Origin: Rhynchopus sp. YZ270_cl-10
Taxonomy: Eukaryota > Euglenozoa > Diplonemea > Diplonemida > Diplonemidae
NCBI GenBank assembly: GCA_964035575.1
Contig: OZ037929.1
Coordinates: 186,001 to 250,000, forward strand
Direction: 5' to 3'
Length of the DNA stretch: 64,000 nucleotides
Shown here: piece after piece, positions 40,471 through 51,863 of the stretch
How the letters are laid out: the number at the start of each line of letters is the position of its first letter
Position numbering within the stretch: the first letter of the stretch is position 1
Program-made: the position numbers and the translations under genes
The notes under the pieces: generated by a model
What the model saw: the letters and a program-made list of their open reading frames with translations, nothing else
What the model was told of the DNA's origin: nothing
Database searches by the model: none

Positions 40471-41002
40471 AGTTCACGGAAAGTTGGGGGCCTCCGGCGG
40501 AGAAACTAGAGTTCTGGCCCAAAAAACGCGTCCCAGCGCAGTCCCTGAGATTCCAAAAAAATAAAAAGGCGCGGTCGACCCGGAATGAGAGAATTCCTCG
40601 GGTATCCAACTGAGGAGTTCAACTTCATTGATTTTTGCACCAGACACACGAATTATCAGTAACCTCAGTACGTGTACAAAAAGAAACGGTGGTCATAGCA
40701 TCAAGGCTCCTGGCGAAGCCACGGTACGCAACATTTCAAAAAAATTGCGCTTAAAATTGCACATTTTTACTGACAAACTATGTCATGGGAAGGTGGGTTG
40801 CAAGCTTGCGCCGCAGGCGCACGGTACGCTACTTTTATTATTTCGCCATGCTGCATGTTTCCTTTTCGTTCGGCGTTTGATCAATTGAGTCGCGTTCTGG
40901 CTGTGACGGGGTCACTTTGTTCATGAGGCCAGTTCTGGTCAGTTCTGGTGATGCCGGGTATTTTTTTTTTTTTTCCCCGGGAATTTATTTTTATTTTTAT
41001 TT

Positions 41003-41032
41003 TTTTCCAATGAAGAATTCTTCATTGGAAAA
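41003..41032. repeat. 30-bp perfect palindrome
   Basis: Centred on GAATTC, with arms of 15 bases running TTTTCCAATGAAGAA and its complement. A related copy (GAAGAATTCTTCATCGG) follows near 41064. Confidence 0.75.
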
Positions 41033-41302
41033 TTCGTTTTTTTTTGGAAATTTTTTTTTTTCGAAGAATTCTTCATCGGATTCTTCAGCGCGGAAAGTCT
41101 GGGTGTCATCACCCAGGTACCCAATGACATAACGAAGCATCGCTTGAAAGTACCGTTCAAAATACCTTGCTTGGGTGTGCATGAAGTAGCACACACAAGG
41201 TATATCAAACGATAAATCAATCAGATAAAACGTTACATCATTGGAAAATTGTTGGCACCGCCCCCCTGTCTTCGTATTTATTACGTCGACAGGCCAAACA
41301 GC

Positions 41303-41501
41303 ACTGTACTGTACTGTACTGTACTGTACTGTACTGTACTGTACTGTACTGTACTGTACTGTACTGTACTGTACTGTACTGTACTGTACTGTACTGTACT
41401 GTACTGTACTGTACTGTACTGTACTGTACTGTACTGTACTGTACTGTACTGTACTGTACTGTACTGTACTGTACTGTACTGTACTGTACTGTACTGTACT
41501 G
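41303..41501. repeat. GTACT pentamer satellite
   Basis: About 40 uninterrupted ACTGT/GTACT units, inside the 2.4-kb inverted-end element. The open frames across it are artefacts of the repeat. Confidence 0.97.
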
Positions 41502-42091
41502 CGCGGAAATTGACCAAAAACGAGAACTTGTCCATTTCGTCAAATTGACCCCACCACTGGCCGGACGGATTCCGGAAATGCAAATGCCGGCTAAAAATTT
41601 CATCATCACCCGGTGTATGCCCACTGTAACAATAAATGCCAATTCGGAAAAACAGTTTTTCCGTGTAACAAAGGGGGGGGGGGGGGGGGTTCCCGGTCGC
41701 CGAAAAAGTGGTTTTATTGTTACTTTGTAACATTAAATGGAAAAACGAGCCTTCCCTTACTTGTTTTTTTTCTTTTTCATTTCTCTTTCGAAATTTTCAT
41801 GACAATCAAAAAAAAAAAAAAAATGAATGAAAACAGAGGGAGAGAAAAATGGAGAAAATCAGAACTTTTGTGTAAACGAAAAGTCATCTTAAGTTGTAGA
41901 ATATTAACGTAAAAAAGAGAGCAAAAAAAGAAGTAAACTTTGCAATCGGGACGAGAAACATGAGAAGTTGAAAGCAAACATCTCACTTCGTTCATCGGCG
42001 GACTCAGGCACTGGAGAAAAAATCAGAAAAATACAACCCAAATGGGAAGACATTTTTGAGTCCAACACACACCCCTTCATTGCGCCTTGCT

Positions 42092-45000
42092 TTAAACGGC
42101 AGCAGAGTACTGCCTCTTAAACGCCTTGAACACCTCTGCAAGCGCCTGTGAATGAGAATACATTACAATAAGAAAGACGCTGTTCAGAATGAACCTAAGC
42201 CTCAGCCTCACTACACCTCTACACTACCTTAGCACAGAATGACAACTTATTTTTCAATTCATTTTTCAATTCGAGACAAATGCCAACAACAGAACACATA
42301 CCTTTGCGGGAGTATCCGGCACCTCGTCTGCCCTGAAGTCACACGCCCTCCTCCCTGCTGCGTTTGGCCCTTTCGCCGTCAACCCCTTCCCCAGCCTCGG
42401 CGACACTACAGTACAACCCCGCAGAGCACCACCACAGTCCTCACCACCACCACCACCACCCTTCCCACCAGACGTCACCGCCGCCCAGTCCGGTGCCACG
42501 AAGTCTGCCCCTTGAAGGAACGTATCGTCCCCCAGCAGCACGACGGCACCTTCTCCCTTGGCACCACCACCCCCTCCTCCTCCTCCTGCTCCCTTCCTCC
42601 CCTCCTTCTTCCCTTTCCGTTTTTGCTCTTCAATCCGAAGAAACCCCTTTCCAGTTACATTTGTTCTCGGAGGAAGCAAAGACCGAGCACCAACTGACGT
42701 AATCGGTGTGGCTTTTGTGGGGTAGGTTCGCAGGGTGTCGAGATATGAGTCCATGAGAGGCGGGAAGACCCGGTAGGGGTCGGAAGAGGGGGTGTAAGGG
42801 GTGATGCGGGAGATGGTGCGAAGGGGGTTGAGGCCGTCGCGCCCGGATCTGTGTTTGACGGCAGAGAGGTGGCGTGCGGAGCAAAGCGCTTCACAGCGTT
42901 TCTGTGCCTCGGCTGCCTCGTTGCCTTGCATGATGCGTTCCACATTCCCAAGGTTCCCCACCATTTTCTGGAGAGTATCCACATTGCAATGTCTTTCTAC
43001 ATCACTCCCGTTAGGTGGGGGGGCTACAGCAACAGACCTGCTGCAGTGAAGTGCTTCGCAAAGAGAAACCACGCATTGAACGAAGTCTTCTAATCCAACA
43101 TGAGTGGAAAGCGCGGCACATTCTGCAGAAGAATAGGTGGCGTGCAGCTGAGTGGTTACCTCTGATGGGTTCTTCTCGTGAAGAGAGGCGAGCGTGCTTT
43201 GCATATTGCCATGCGTCTCACGACACAACGGCACAAACTCTCGCAAACGATTCAAAGATTCGACCACCATCTCATCAACAATCCTCAAACACCCAAGCAC
43301 CTTCCCCACCTCCACTGCGCCATGGTGTGCTTCGGAGTACACCAACGGAGGCACACCGATGTCTATCCCAAACGCTTCGCAATGCGTTTCCAACACATCC
43401 ACAACATGCTTTTTCGAGAGACGTCCACTTCCATTCCCTGCATTGAAACCCCCACGAAGGACTGCAAAAGAAAGAACCCTGGTATGCAAAGGTGGGAGGG
43501 CAAGGCCACTTTGCTCGAAGTGGGTGAAAAAAAACGAGGCCGACTCGCTTAAGGTAATGATTTGGGCAAGGGAGATCGACATATCAGCGGTGGCCAGTTT
43601 TACAACGTCAAATCGGTAGGCGTGGACGAGCATGGTCAGATACGTTTGCTCAGAGGTGGCCGTGTCGTGAATGACGTCTTCCAGGTTGCTTTGTTGTGTG
43701 GTTGTGTTGTCTGGTGCTGGCTTTGCCCCAACAACCCGTTCACAGAGACTGAGCGGCATCCATTCCCTAGGCGCTCCTATTGCAGCTGTGAACGCAATGA
43801 GTACCTCCTCCTCCGTCGCAGTGTTCGCTGTGCTGCTCGACATTGCGTCGCTCAGAGGTGTGCGTATGTCCACGACATCCCCTGTACTGCCTACGTGCCG
43901 GATTATACCACGCATTTTGCCTTGAATCGTTCCAAAGCAAAGCTGCGACATCGTATCACTGTTAAACGTGATTCGCACACTGTCCCCTCTTCGGATAGGA
44001 AGTGGTGGCTCTACTGTGTCCGGTACGCCGCTAAATGAACGTTGCTGTTGATATGCGGCAGCGCGATCGAGAAGACCTTGCTTCACCCACTTCAAAAAAT
44101 GGAGCTCTTCCGATAAAGTATGTGTTTTGTGCTTACTCCGCAAACCCTGTTTTGGCCACCGTCCGGTCCCTGCAAAGTAAATAAAATCTTTCATCCCCTC
44201 ATTCATACTCCCCGGTACCACCGGACAGGGCGCTCGAGGGGGCACCCTGATCCTCGCCAACTCCATATTTGAAGGTAGGTTTATCGAGGTATCCCACACC
44301 TCAGACCCCCACCAGCCGCTTTCCGCAAACAATTTACACACATTATCACCAAAGCTACCTTCCCCCACCCCCTCCTTCGCGTGGACATAACGGCGGATGT
44401 ATTGCCACAATGATTCCTCTGGGGCTTTCTTCTCTTCAACCGGGGGTGTAGGTTGGCGTGGAGGAGAAGGAGAAGGCAGCGGCGCCGTCGCAGGCTTTTT
44501 CTTTGCGCTTTTCGCACGCCGTTCGGGGATGGAGCCTTTTGTTCCGTACGCTGACCGCATTCTTCGGACATTTTTTGTAATAGAAGGCCCCTTTGGTGGT
44601 CGCGGCATTGCTTTATCTGGAGAAATGGGTGGGATGGTGTCAGATTCGTCACCAGAGGTGGAGGTTGGTTCTGTGATCTGTCTGCACGCAGTCTTAAGCT
44701 CTTCTACCAAGGGGGTTCTCGCAACGTCGTTGTCGGGTATGGCTGCAAGACGCTCTAAAATCTGCAATGCTGTATTCAACTGTTCGGTATCCCATTTCTG
44801 CACTGAAGCGCTTTGTGCGGTGATTGCCAAAACCGAATTCCTGCGCTTTCCATTTAACAACACCTTTTCTTCCAAAGGGGTAAGGCCGCAAAGAGCGCTC
44901 TGGTGATTGAGACGATCTTCGCAGGACTTCTTCTGGGCGGTCAGCTTTTCTTCGATTAATTTCGATTCTTGCAAACGGTTTTCCCAATAGGAACTCTCTG

Positions 45001-48000
45001 CGCGGCCGGAATTCTCTGCAAGCATACTGTGGATCTCCGGAACTGCGTGCTTCATTCTGGTTAACTCCAGGACCGTTGCTTCTAGGTCTTCTCCGGTTAG
45101 AAAGGCGACCTGTTTTTGGATTTTCATCTTGCACGTTGCTGAGGTGAAGAAGGAGTATTGCTGTGTGCGGGTGAGTTGGGCGGTGTTGATCGTGTCATCT
45201 TGGCTGGAGCGGCGTCTTGTAGCGCTTGGTCGTCGGCCTAAGGAGAAATTTCGTCGAATGTTTGTGACTGCGTCTTCGTCTTCTGTTGGGTCTTCAGCGA
45301 ACATCGAGTTGCGTTTCTGTTTGATGCGCTGTAAAGTGGCAAGCTGGTGCTGTGCAGACGCGTCGGTGTTCTCCCGCAGGCGTTGCAAAGCCGTGCTCAC
45401 CTCCTCCCGTTCCTTGAGGAGTGCAGCAACGTCCGCACCCTCCTCATCTTCCTCCTCGAGCACCGTGCTGGACACCCGCTCCAGTTGGTGCTCAATGTGT
45501 TCCAGTTTCGATCGCATTTGGGTTTCTTGGACCGATCGGCGTCGTTCGTTTTGGAGACGGTCCCGCTGGAGCTTGACGTCCTGGACTTTGAAGGAAGCTA
45601 CAGGGACGATGGGGCATGCCCGGGCGCGGCTTTCCTCCAGAATTTTTGCGGCTTCGTAGCTGCGGACGAGGGTCTCTTCTTCGAGGGTGAGGGTGTGCTC
45701 GGTGACCTTCTCCTCAAGGAGTGCGATGGCAGCCTGGTTGCGTGATGTCACCATCTGAAGGTGGCCCCGCATGTCAAGAAGCAGCGAATCCACATCCGCC
45801 GCAGTAACGGTCTCCGCTGTTGCCTCGGTGTTCCCTTCCATGTTCTCTCGCGCCATAGCCTTCAACCGTTCGATCTCCATCTTCCGGATTTTTTCCGCAA
45901 GCTTCCCCTCCTCATCCAGCGCAGCTCTCTCCCTCTTCGTCATCGAGGCTAATGCCGCCATGTACTGTCCTTTCTTCTTCTTCGCGTCTTGCTGTAGGTT
46001 CACTTCTTTCGATGGTGAGAGCACGACACTCTGTCTGCTAGCAAACACCTCACGCATCCCCGACGTCTCCCCTGTCTTGGGGCGAACGCTGTCCAAAGGC
46101 GGGGTGATACAACGTGGGGTGATCTGGTGCGCAGCTTCCATGACTGCAGCGACGTTGCTCGATTTGCGGTGGTGGAGTGGCGTCGCTTCTACACCTTCTG
46201 CGACGTTCAGCTGCGACGCACGTCTTGGCGGAGGAGGCCGTGCACCCAACCCCGCAGGCGAACGAGATGGAGATGGTGGTGGTGATGGGGTGGGCGGTGC
46301 CACGGTCGACTCCCTTCGTTGGATGTACACCGCATGGCGGTCGTGCACCTTGGCAGCCACATTGTCGCGTTTGCGCAGTTCACGCTCAAATGACTGCTTT
46401 CTCTGTAAAATCCTTGCCCTCGCAGCCCCACCCATATCAGAGCCACCTGCCTCTAACGCTGCCTCAATCTCGCTTAGGCCTTCACGAAGCAGTCTTGTAT
46501 CATCTTCTAGGATCTGCAGCAGCCGTGCCGCCTCGTCGTCATCCAAATACGGTGCAGCGTCTCGGAGATGCTCGGAAACGCTGTTCGCGCCTGCAGGGAA
46601 GGGGTCCTGGGGGGTCTCCGTGCTGCTGTTGGAGGAGGAGGAGGAGGAGGAAGTGGCAGGGGTGGTCTCCGCCGGAATGCCTTCGTGTTGAGTAGGGTTG
46701 TGGGGTGCGTGGTTCTCTGTGTGGTGTGTTGTCTCCGCCTGCTTGGGCTCATCGGGTGTGTTGTGGGTGCTTCCGGTGGTCGGTACTGCGTCAGGCGCAA
46801 CCGATGTCGAGACGCCACGCATCTCACCCTCCTGGGGGTCTTCTCTGGTGCTGTCTCTGCCGTCGTCGTTGCTATGCTTGGCGGAAGAGGACCCCCCAGC
46901 TGAGGTGCTCTGTGTGTGCTCCGTGGTGGGTGGGGAGACAGCGTGCTCCTCGTTGTGTGGCGTGGTGGCGGTGGTGGTTTTGCTAGAGGGAGGCGTTGGG
47001 ATCGTGGCAGATGGAGATGCGGATGCGGGCTTCGTGTGAGTGTCCTTGCCGTTGCGTGCAGACTGCAAAGGTGCGACTGACTCCGACACACCGCACATTT
47101 CGCCCTCATCTGCCTCGACCCCCATCCCCGAGGTCTCGGAAGCGCGTCGTCCCTCCTTTCCGTCTGCCTGCCCTACGCTGGTGTGTCCACTGCTTGCCAG
47201 GTCGCGCCCCGCTGGCACCTCTGCCTCTAGCCTTGCGGAGGTGTGGCTGGGTGATGTGGATGGTGATGAGGAGACAGCGTTCTGCTCTGTTGGAGAAGGC
47301 GCCTTGTGCCCACTGCCACTACCACTGTCACCACAACGGCTGCCCGCACCTTCCGACCGAGTTGTGGACACTGCCAACGGATCTGATGACAATGCCTTCT
47401 CTGAGGAGCACACCTCAGGGGTCTGGTTCTGTCCATCATGGCAAGCATCAGCATTACCACCACTCCCGCTACTGCTGCCCACACCTTGCTGTGCTGACCC
47501 CGTATCCAACGGTGGCGAGGAAGCCTTTTGTTCCGTCTGAGTCACCACTCCACACAGTTCTTCCTCCTCCTCCGCCTGCGCCAATGAGGTAGCATCAGGC
47601 CCTTCTGCGGACCCCTCTGAACGGTCTGCAGGTGTGGGTACTACTGCCTCAGATTCAAGCTCTTTGCTCGGTGGTGTTGATGTTGCTGCCTTTTCGTCGT
47701 TCCCCCCGTTGGGTGCTTCCCTCTGCGGGGAAGACGTCTGACTGTCGCTGGACGGGGTGTGATATGAGAAGTCGTCGTCGTAGCTTGGTGTTACGGCCTT
47801 CGTGCGGGCGTCCTGCTCACCACTGTGCGGGCCGGTTCTGGGGAACACCTCTTCATCCTGCACTATAACTGGTGCGACAACGTCTGCTGAGGCTGCAAAA
47901 TTGTAGAAATCTTGACTCTTTTCTGACGCATCATCCAAAGACCCTGCATCCTCTTCCTTTACCTCTGAGGCAAGCGGAGCTGCGGGAGGAGGAGGGGGAG

Positions 48001-49039
48001 GAGCGGGGACCCCAGAGTCGTCCGCAGCAGGGGGTGGTGTTGTGTCGGTAGTGTTCTTTGGGGCCTCGGTGTGGGGTGTTGTTGTGCTCTGTTTCTCTTC
48101 TGTGGGAGGGTCCGATTGGGTCTTCTCCCCTTGCATGTTTTTGGTGTTTTTGGGGTCTTCAATCTCCGAGGTTTTGGACATTTTTCGCTCTGGTTTGTCT
48201 TCTGTCATCGGTTGTGCGATTTCCGGATCAGATACTGTTGTAGAATTTCCTTTCATTTGCAGCTCTTCCTCAGTAATATGAGGTTCTATTGGCTCCGGAT
48301 GGTGTTGTGCCTCTTCCGTTTGTAGCTCTGTTGTATTTGCTTGAGTCAACCCCAGCTGTTCTGTTCCTGGTGCAGATGGTGTCGCTTCTCCGTTTTGATT
48401 TGGTGCGTCCCCCCCTTTCACCCCCTCACCTCCAGCTTCGATGGGACCTTCTGCAGGCGGAGCAGATCCGCCTGCAGACCCCTCCTTCGGTTCTTGAGGC
48501 TCGTCTCCTAACAGAGGTGTGTGTTCGGTAGGGCCACCACCTTTCCTTGCAGAGGTTGGATTTGGAAGGGCGTTGTTTGTATTGGTATGGTCTTCTCTAT
48601 CGGCTGCAGTGGGGGTAGAATTTGAGGGGTTTTTTTGTCGTTGGTTTTGCTCCAACGTTCCAGTTAGCTCTGCAAGGTACTCTGCTTGACCGCGTTCCCC
48701 TCTTTGGGAGACAGGGCGTGCGTCGCTTAGTGGTGATTCTCCCTTTGCTGCTCCCCCCATAGGGGTGGCACGACGTTTGCTGGCACCACCACCACCACTG
48801 TCTGTTCGTGCGTTATGTTCATTTGATGCGCTACCCACAGAGTTGTTGTGTGTCTGAGTAACCGAAGTGCCCCCTTTTCGGACTGACTCACGTGAAGCGC
48901 CTGCACGTGACGAAGCCTCCTGCAAAGACGCCAAATACTCTTCCATCTGCCCAGCACTCATGGTACTAACGGATACTGCACCATCACCGCCAGGAGAGGG
49001 GAGGCGGGTGGTGGGCGGTGGCTGGGGTGCATCTTGCAT
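42092..49039 (-). CDS. Large scaffold protein with coiled coils and a RhoGEF (DH)-like C-terminal region
   Basis: A long exon (42302-49039) joins a 54-bp last exon (42092-42145, ending FKRQYSAAV) across a 156-bp intron with GTATGT donor and CACAG acceptor. Without splicing the frame reads a spurious VCVLLLAFVSN tail. The product has 2,263 residues. Residues 1-825 are disordered and rich in Pro, Ser, Thr and Glu. Residues about 825-1460 are highly charged coiled coil (AARLLQILEDD, RKQSFERELRKR, KLEHIEHQLERV). Residues about 1515-1620 form a conserved-looking block (LWQYIRRYVHAKEG, ESGWWGSEVWD). At about 1780, LEDVIHDTATSEQTYLTML resembles the first helix of DH domains, which activate Rho GTPases; a helical region runs to about 2090. 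The C-terminus is glycine-rich. The DH call is inference from motif shape. Met27 (48961) is an alternative start. Confidence 0.65.
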
Positions 49040-49643
49040 TATGTTTATTTGACAAAAATGACGTTTTTTGAGGATTTGGATTTAAAGGAAATACGGAGGA
49101 TTTAATTTAGGATGGCATTTGTGTTGGGGTGTTTTTGCAGTAAATGGAGAGGAGGGGAGAGAGGAGGTTCCTGAAGAGGGGAAGGGATTTTAATGAAAAG
49201 AGCTTGGTTCAAAAAAAAAAAAAAAAAGGCACAAAACCCTCTGTAGGGTGCACTCTTCTTTTCATGGAAGTTGACGGGGAGGGCTTTCGTGTACGACATG
49301 ACGGTCACCATCGACCTGGATGGCGTTCTCTCCAACGCAGCTTCGATCGTTCCCATGGGTGCTCAGGAACCAAACCCCCCTCTGTGGGGAGTTCTGCTCC
49401 TTTTATTTTCTTCTATTCTCCGTGTGTGTGTGCTTCCAGGAAAACTGAAAGCAAGACTACACAATCAATTCCTAAAGTTTTCGATCAAAAAAAAGAGGGG
49501 AGTGATGGGGGGTCGTTTGGAAAATGTGCGTGGAAGAAAAAAATCGGATGTGTGATCCTGATCTGTTCTGAGCGTGGATGGGCCACAAAACAAACCTAGG
49601 GAGCGACAGCCACTGTTAATTCATCTTTTTCCACAAGAAAATA
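49040..49643. other. Spacer with one coding-like stretch
   Basis: Mostly A/T-rich. Bases 49300-49375 on the plus strand read MTVTIDLDGVLSNAASIVPM with gene-like codon use, but the frame then runs into low-complexity sequence. It could be a small first exon or a relic. No family is recognised. Confidence 0.3.
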
Positions 49644-50083
49644 CCGTCTTTTGAAAAATTATGGACCAGAAAAATAGGTCCATAAAAAAAAAAAAAAATC
49701 CCAAAAAGTCCATAATTGTTCTGGTCCATCATTGTTCTGGTCCATGTTATTTCTGGTCCATCTGTGTTAAGCTTTTTTTTTGAACTTGTCCATTTTCAGA
49801 CCCATTCCGAGCTTTCGGTACCGCACGTTGGCGGGGCATCTCGGCTTATATGTGGGCCCGGTAGACCCATTCCGAGCTTTCTCCCCACACAAGCGGTCGT
49901 CGCACGCGCTTCGCGCGCGCGACTCCCTGTCAAAATTCTGGACAAGTACAAAAAAACCCCACACATGTGTCGGACCAGAAAAATAGGTCCATAAAAAAAA
50001 AACCCCCAAAAGGTCCATAATTGTTCTGGTCCATCATTATTCTGGTCCATGTTATTTCTGGTCCATATTTTTTCAAAAGACGG
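49644..50083. mobile_element. 440-bp MITE with TA target duplication
   Basis: Inverted ends CCGTCTTTTGAAAAA are followed by TATGGACCAGAAA on both sides; TA flanks at 49642-49643 and 50084-50085. Inside, a roughly 100-bp segment (GGTCCATAATTGTTCTGGTC ...) is repeated directly near each end, and GACCCATTCCGAGCTTTC occurs twice (49799, 49864). There is no coding capacity. Confidence 0.75.
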
Positions 50084-51071
50084 TATATGGAAAAAAAAAT
50101 CAATGTGCCTCTCGTATGCACATAAACCTATAAATAAAACATACCGGGGGTGGGGGGGGGAAAATATTTGAAAGCGCGCAGGCTTTGGAGCACTGTCGCA
50201 TGATTTTCAAATATATCGCTCCTCCCCCCCTCCCTCTCACACGAAGCACTGTCATCGGGAGCCAAGAATCTCCGGAATGGCTTCGGCTAAGAGAGAGAAA
50301 AAAAAGACCTTTCAAAAAAAAACAAAAAAAATGTTTTACAAGATTACTCTAAGCCTCTCGTCGCCAGGACAAACCTTACGATGGTAAAACAGTTAAAATA
50401 GCAGCATTGAAAACATGGATGGGCCTCGTTGGCACTCATCACATAAATAATGATCAAAATAAAATTCCGTTAGAATGCCATTTTCCTCTTGTTCGAAGAA
50501 GAGGAAACATAGGCGCGAACGAGAATACTAGCCTTGCTGCTAAGTCGAGTAAAAGACAGACTGCAACAAACTTTCAGGGCATATGCACCCTACTCGCGTT
50601 GCAACCAATCATTACCCACTGACTGTGTGAACATGGCATGCACTCTCCTGTATAAAAAAATTGATAAAATATAAAAAATGAAATGCAGAAAGAAGGCAAT
50701 AAAAACTATAAAAAACAAAAAGAATGAACACTTACTTGCAGCGTGTCGTAGTCGTGGTTCATCTGTGCTGGCACCGCGTATAAAATAGGGGTTCACCCAA
50801 CAAAAGGCGCACGACAAGGTGCGCATCGTGGGCATCTTCCTTCTCCGCAGGTGTTGCACGTCTCTAAACGCAGAGGAGTGCAGTAAATACTGTTCAGTAA
50901 AAAAGAGTGGAAAAAGGGCTGTCAGAATTGTGTTCGGACGACAACAAAGAGAAAGGATTAAGTAAACGGTACACGTGAGGGGAACGTGTGTGATGCGTAA
51001 GGTGGGACGTAAGGGACGTATGTGAAAAAGATTACGTCAAAAACGGTGATGTCTCACGGTGAGTGAGGTGC
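50084..51071. other. Spacer, possible short exon near 50730-50880
   Basis: Largely A/T-rich. On the minus strand a GC-richer stretch reads MNHDYDTLQ up to a GTAAGT donor-like site at about 50735, but no following exon was found. A relative of the CTAAGCC hairpin motif sits at about 50342. Confidence 0.3.
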
Positions 51072-51863
51072 TTACACCACATCGGTGTAGGTGCGCTTGA
51101 TGCGCTTGCAGGCGATCTTCGTGCAGCACAGCTCAGTCACGTAGCAGCGTGCGGGGTTCTGCGAGTGGCACTCAGGGCGCTTCTTCTGCACGAAGCCCTC
51201 CTTGCACGTCGGCACAGCAGCACAGCACGGCGTGGTCGTGTCCCTCACACAGCAGCTCTCGCACTGCTCAGGGCTCTTGTCGCAGGTGGGGTCAGCAGTG
51301 CAGGTGTAGCCCTCCTTGCATGCGTCGTGCGACAGACCACAGGTCGGGCCCTGGTTGCTACAGTAGGTGGTGGGTGCAGGCACGTTGTCACGCACACAGC
51401 ACGCCTCACACTTGTCACCAGGGGCACAGGTGGGGTCCTTTGTGCAGGTGTAGCCCTGCTTGCACTCCGTCAGTTCAACGTCGCAGGTAGGTCCGTGAGC
51501 AGAGCAGAAGGTGGGGGCAGGCACAGGGGTGTCAAGCACACAGCATCTCTCGCACTCGAGGTCACGGCAGTTGGGGTCGGCAGTGCAGGTGTATCCAAGC
51601 TTGCAGTCGGGAAGTCCGTGTCCACAGGTCGGTCCCTGGTTGGTGCAGAAAGACGGTGCGGGCACATCGTCAAGCACACAGCACGCCTCACACTTGTCAC
51701 CAGGGGCACAGGTGGGGTCTTTTGTGCAGGTGTAGCCCTGCTTGCACTCCGTCAGTTCCACATCGCAAAGCGGCCCCTGGACGGAGCAGAACGTGGGGAT
51801 AATGAGACTGGTGGCGCTCACAGCGTACACAGTGAGAAGCGTGAGGGCGCGGAGAGAGTGCAT
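51072..51863 (-). CDS. Secreted cysteine-rich repeat protein
   Basis: The start is the Met of MHSLRALTLLTVYAVSA (51863), a clear signal peptide; the frame upstream to 52145 is leader. The mature part of about 245 residues has four repeats of about 46 residues, each built as FCSxxGPTC, then a short stretch, CKxGYTCTxDPTC, then C(E)xCCVxD. Repeats 1 and 3 are almost identical (DVELTECKQGYTCTKDPTC), and all are spaced by proline linkers (VPAP). A shorter fifth cysteine module (PTCKEGFVQKKRPEC ... ELCC) closes the protein, followed by a basic tail (KRIKRTY). About eight cysteines per repeat suggest disulfide-locked small domains, and there is no membrane anchor, so it is probably released or wall/matrix-bound. 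I cannot match it to a named family. No intron is needed. Confidence 0.75.
   Translation of the reverse strand: MHSLRALTLLTVYAVSATSLIIPTFCSVQGPLCDVELTECKQGYTCTKDPTCAPGDKCEACCVLDDVPAPSFCTNQGPTCGHGLPDCKLGYTCTADPNCRDLECERCCVLDTPVPAPTFCSAHGPTCDVELTECKQGYTCTKDPTCAPGDKCEACCVRDNVPAPTTYCSNQGPTCGLSHDACKEGYTCTADPTCDKSPEQCESCCVRDTTTPCCAAVPTCKEGFVQKKRPECHSQNPARCYVTELCCTKIACKRIKRTYTDVV

Larger units (their letters stand above)
39341..41756. mobile_element. 2.4-kb element with 45-bp inverted ends (PIF/Harbinger-like, non-autonomous)
   Basis: The ends begin GGGAAGGCTCGTTTTTCCA and continue through TTTAATGTTACAAAGTAACA; the two arms look identical over 45 bases. TTA flanks both sides (39338-39340, 41757-41759), the TWA target typical of PIF/Harbinger elements. 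No transposase is recognised inside, so it would depend on an enzyme encoded elsewhere. The body holds hairpins at 40448-40470 and 41003-41032, a GC-richer stretch at 39880-40260 with short unassigned frames, and the pentamer satellite at 41303-41501. Confidence 0.65.

Noticed and set aside
41238-41733. VLYCT / QYSTV repeat proteins
   Set aside because: Pure translation of the GTACT satellite.
45771-46691. 306-codon Ser/Arg-rich plus-strand frame, and others opposite the large gene
   Set aside because: They lie opposite one continuous 2,246-codon reading frame and have composition expected of antisense to Pro/Ser/Glu-rich coding sequence.
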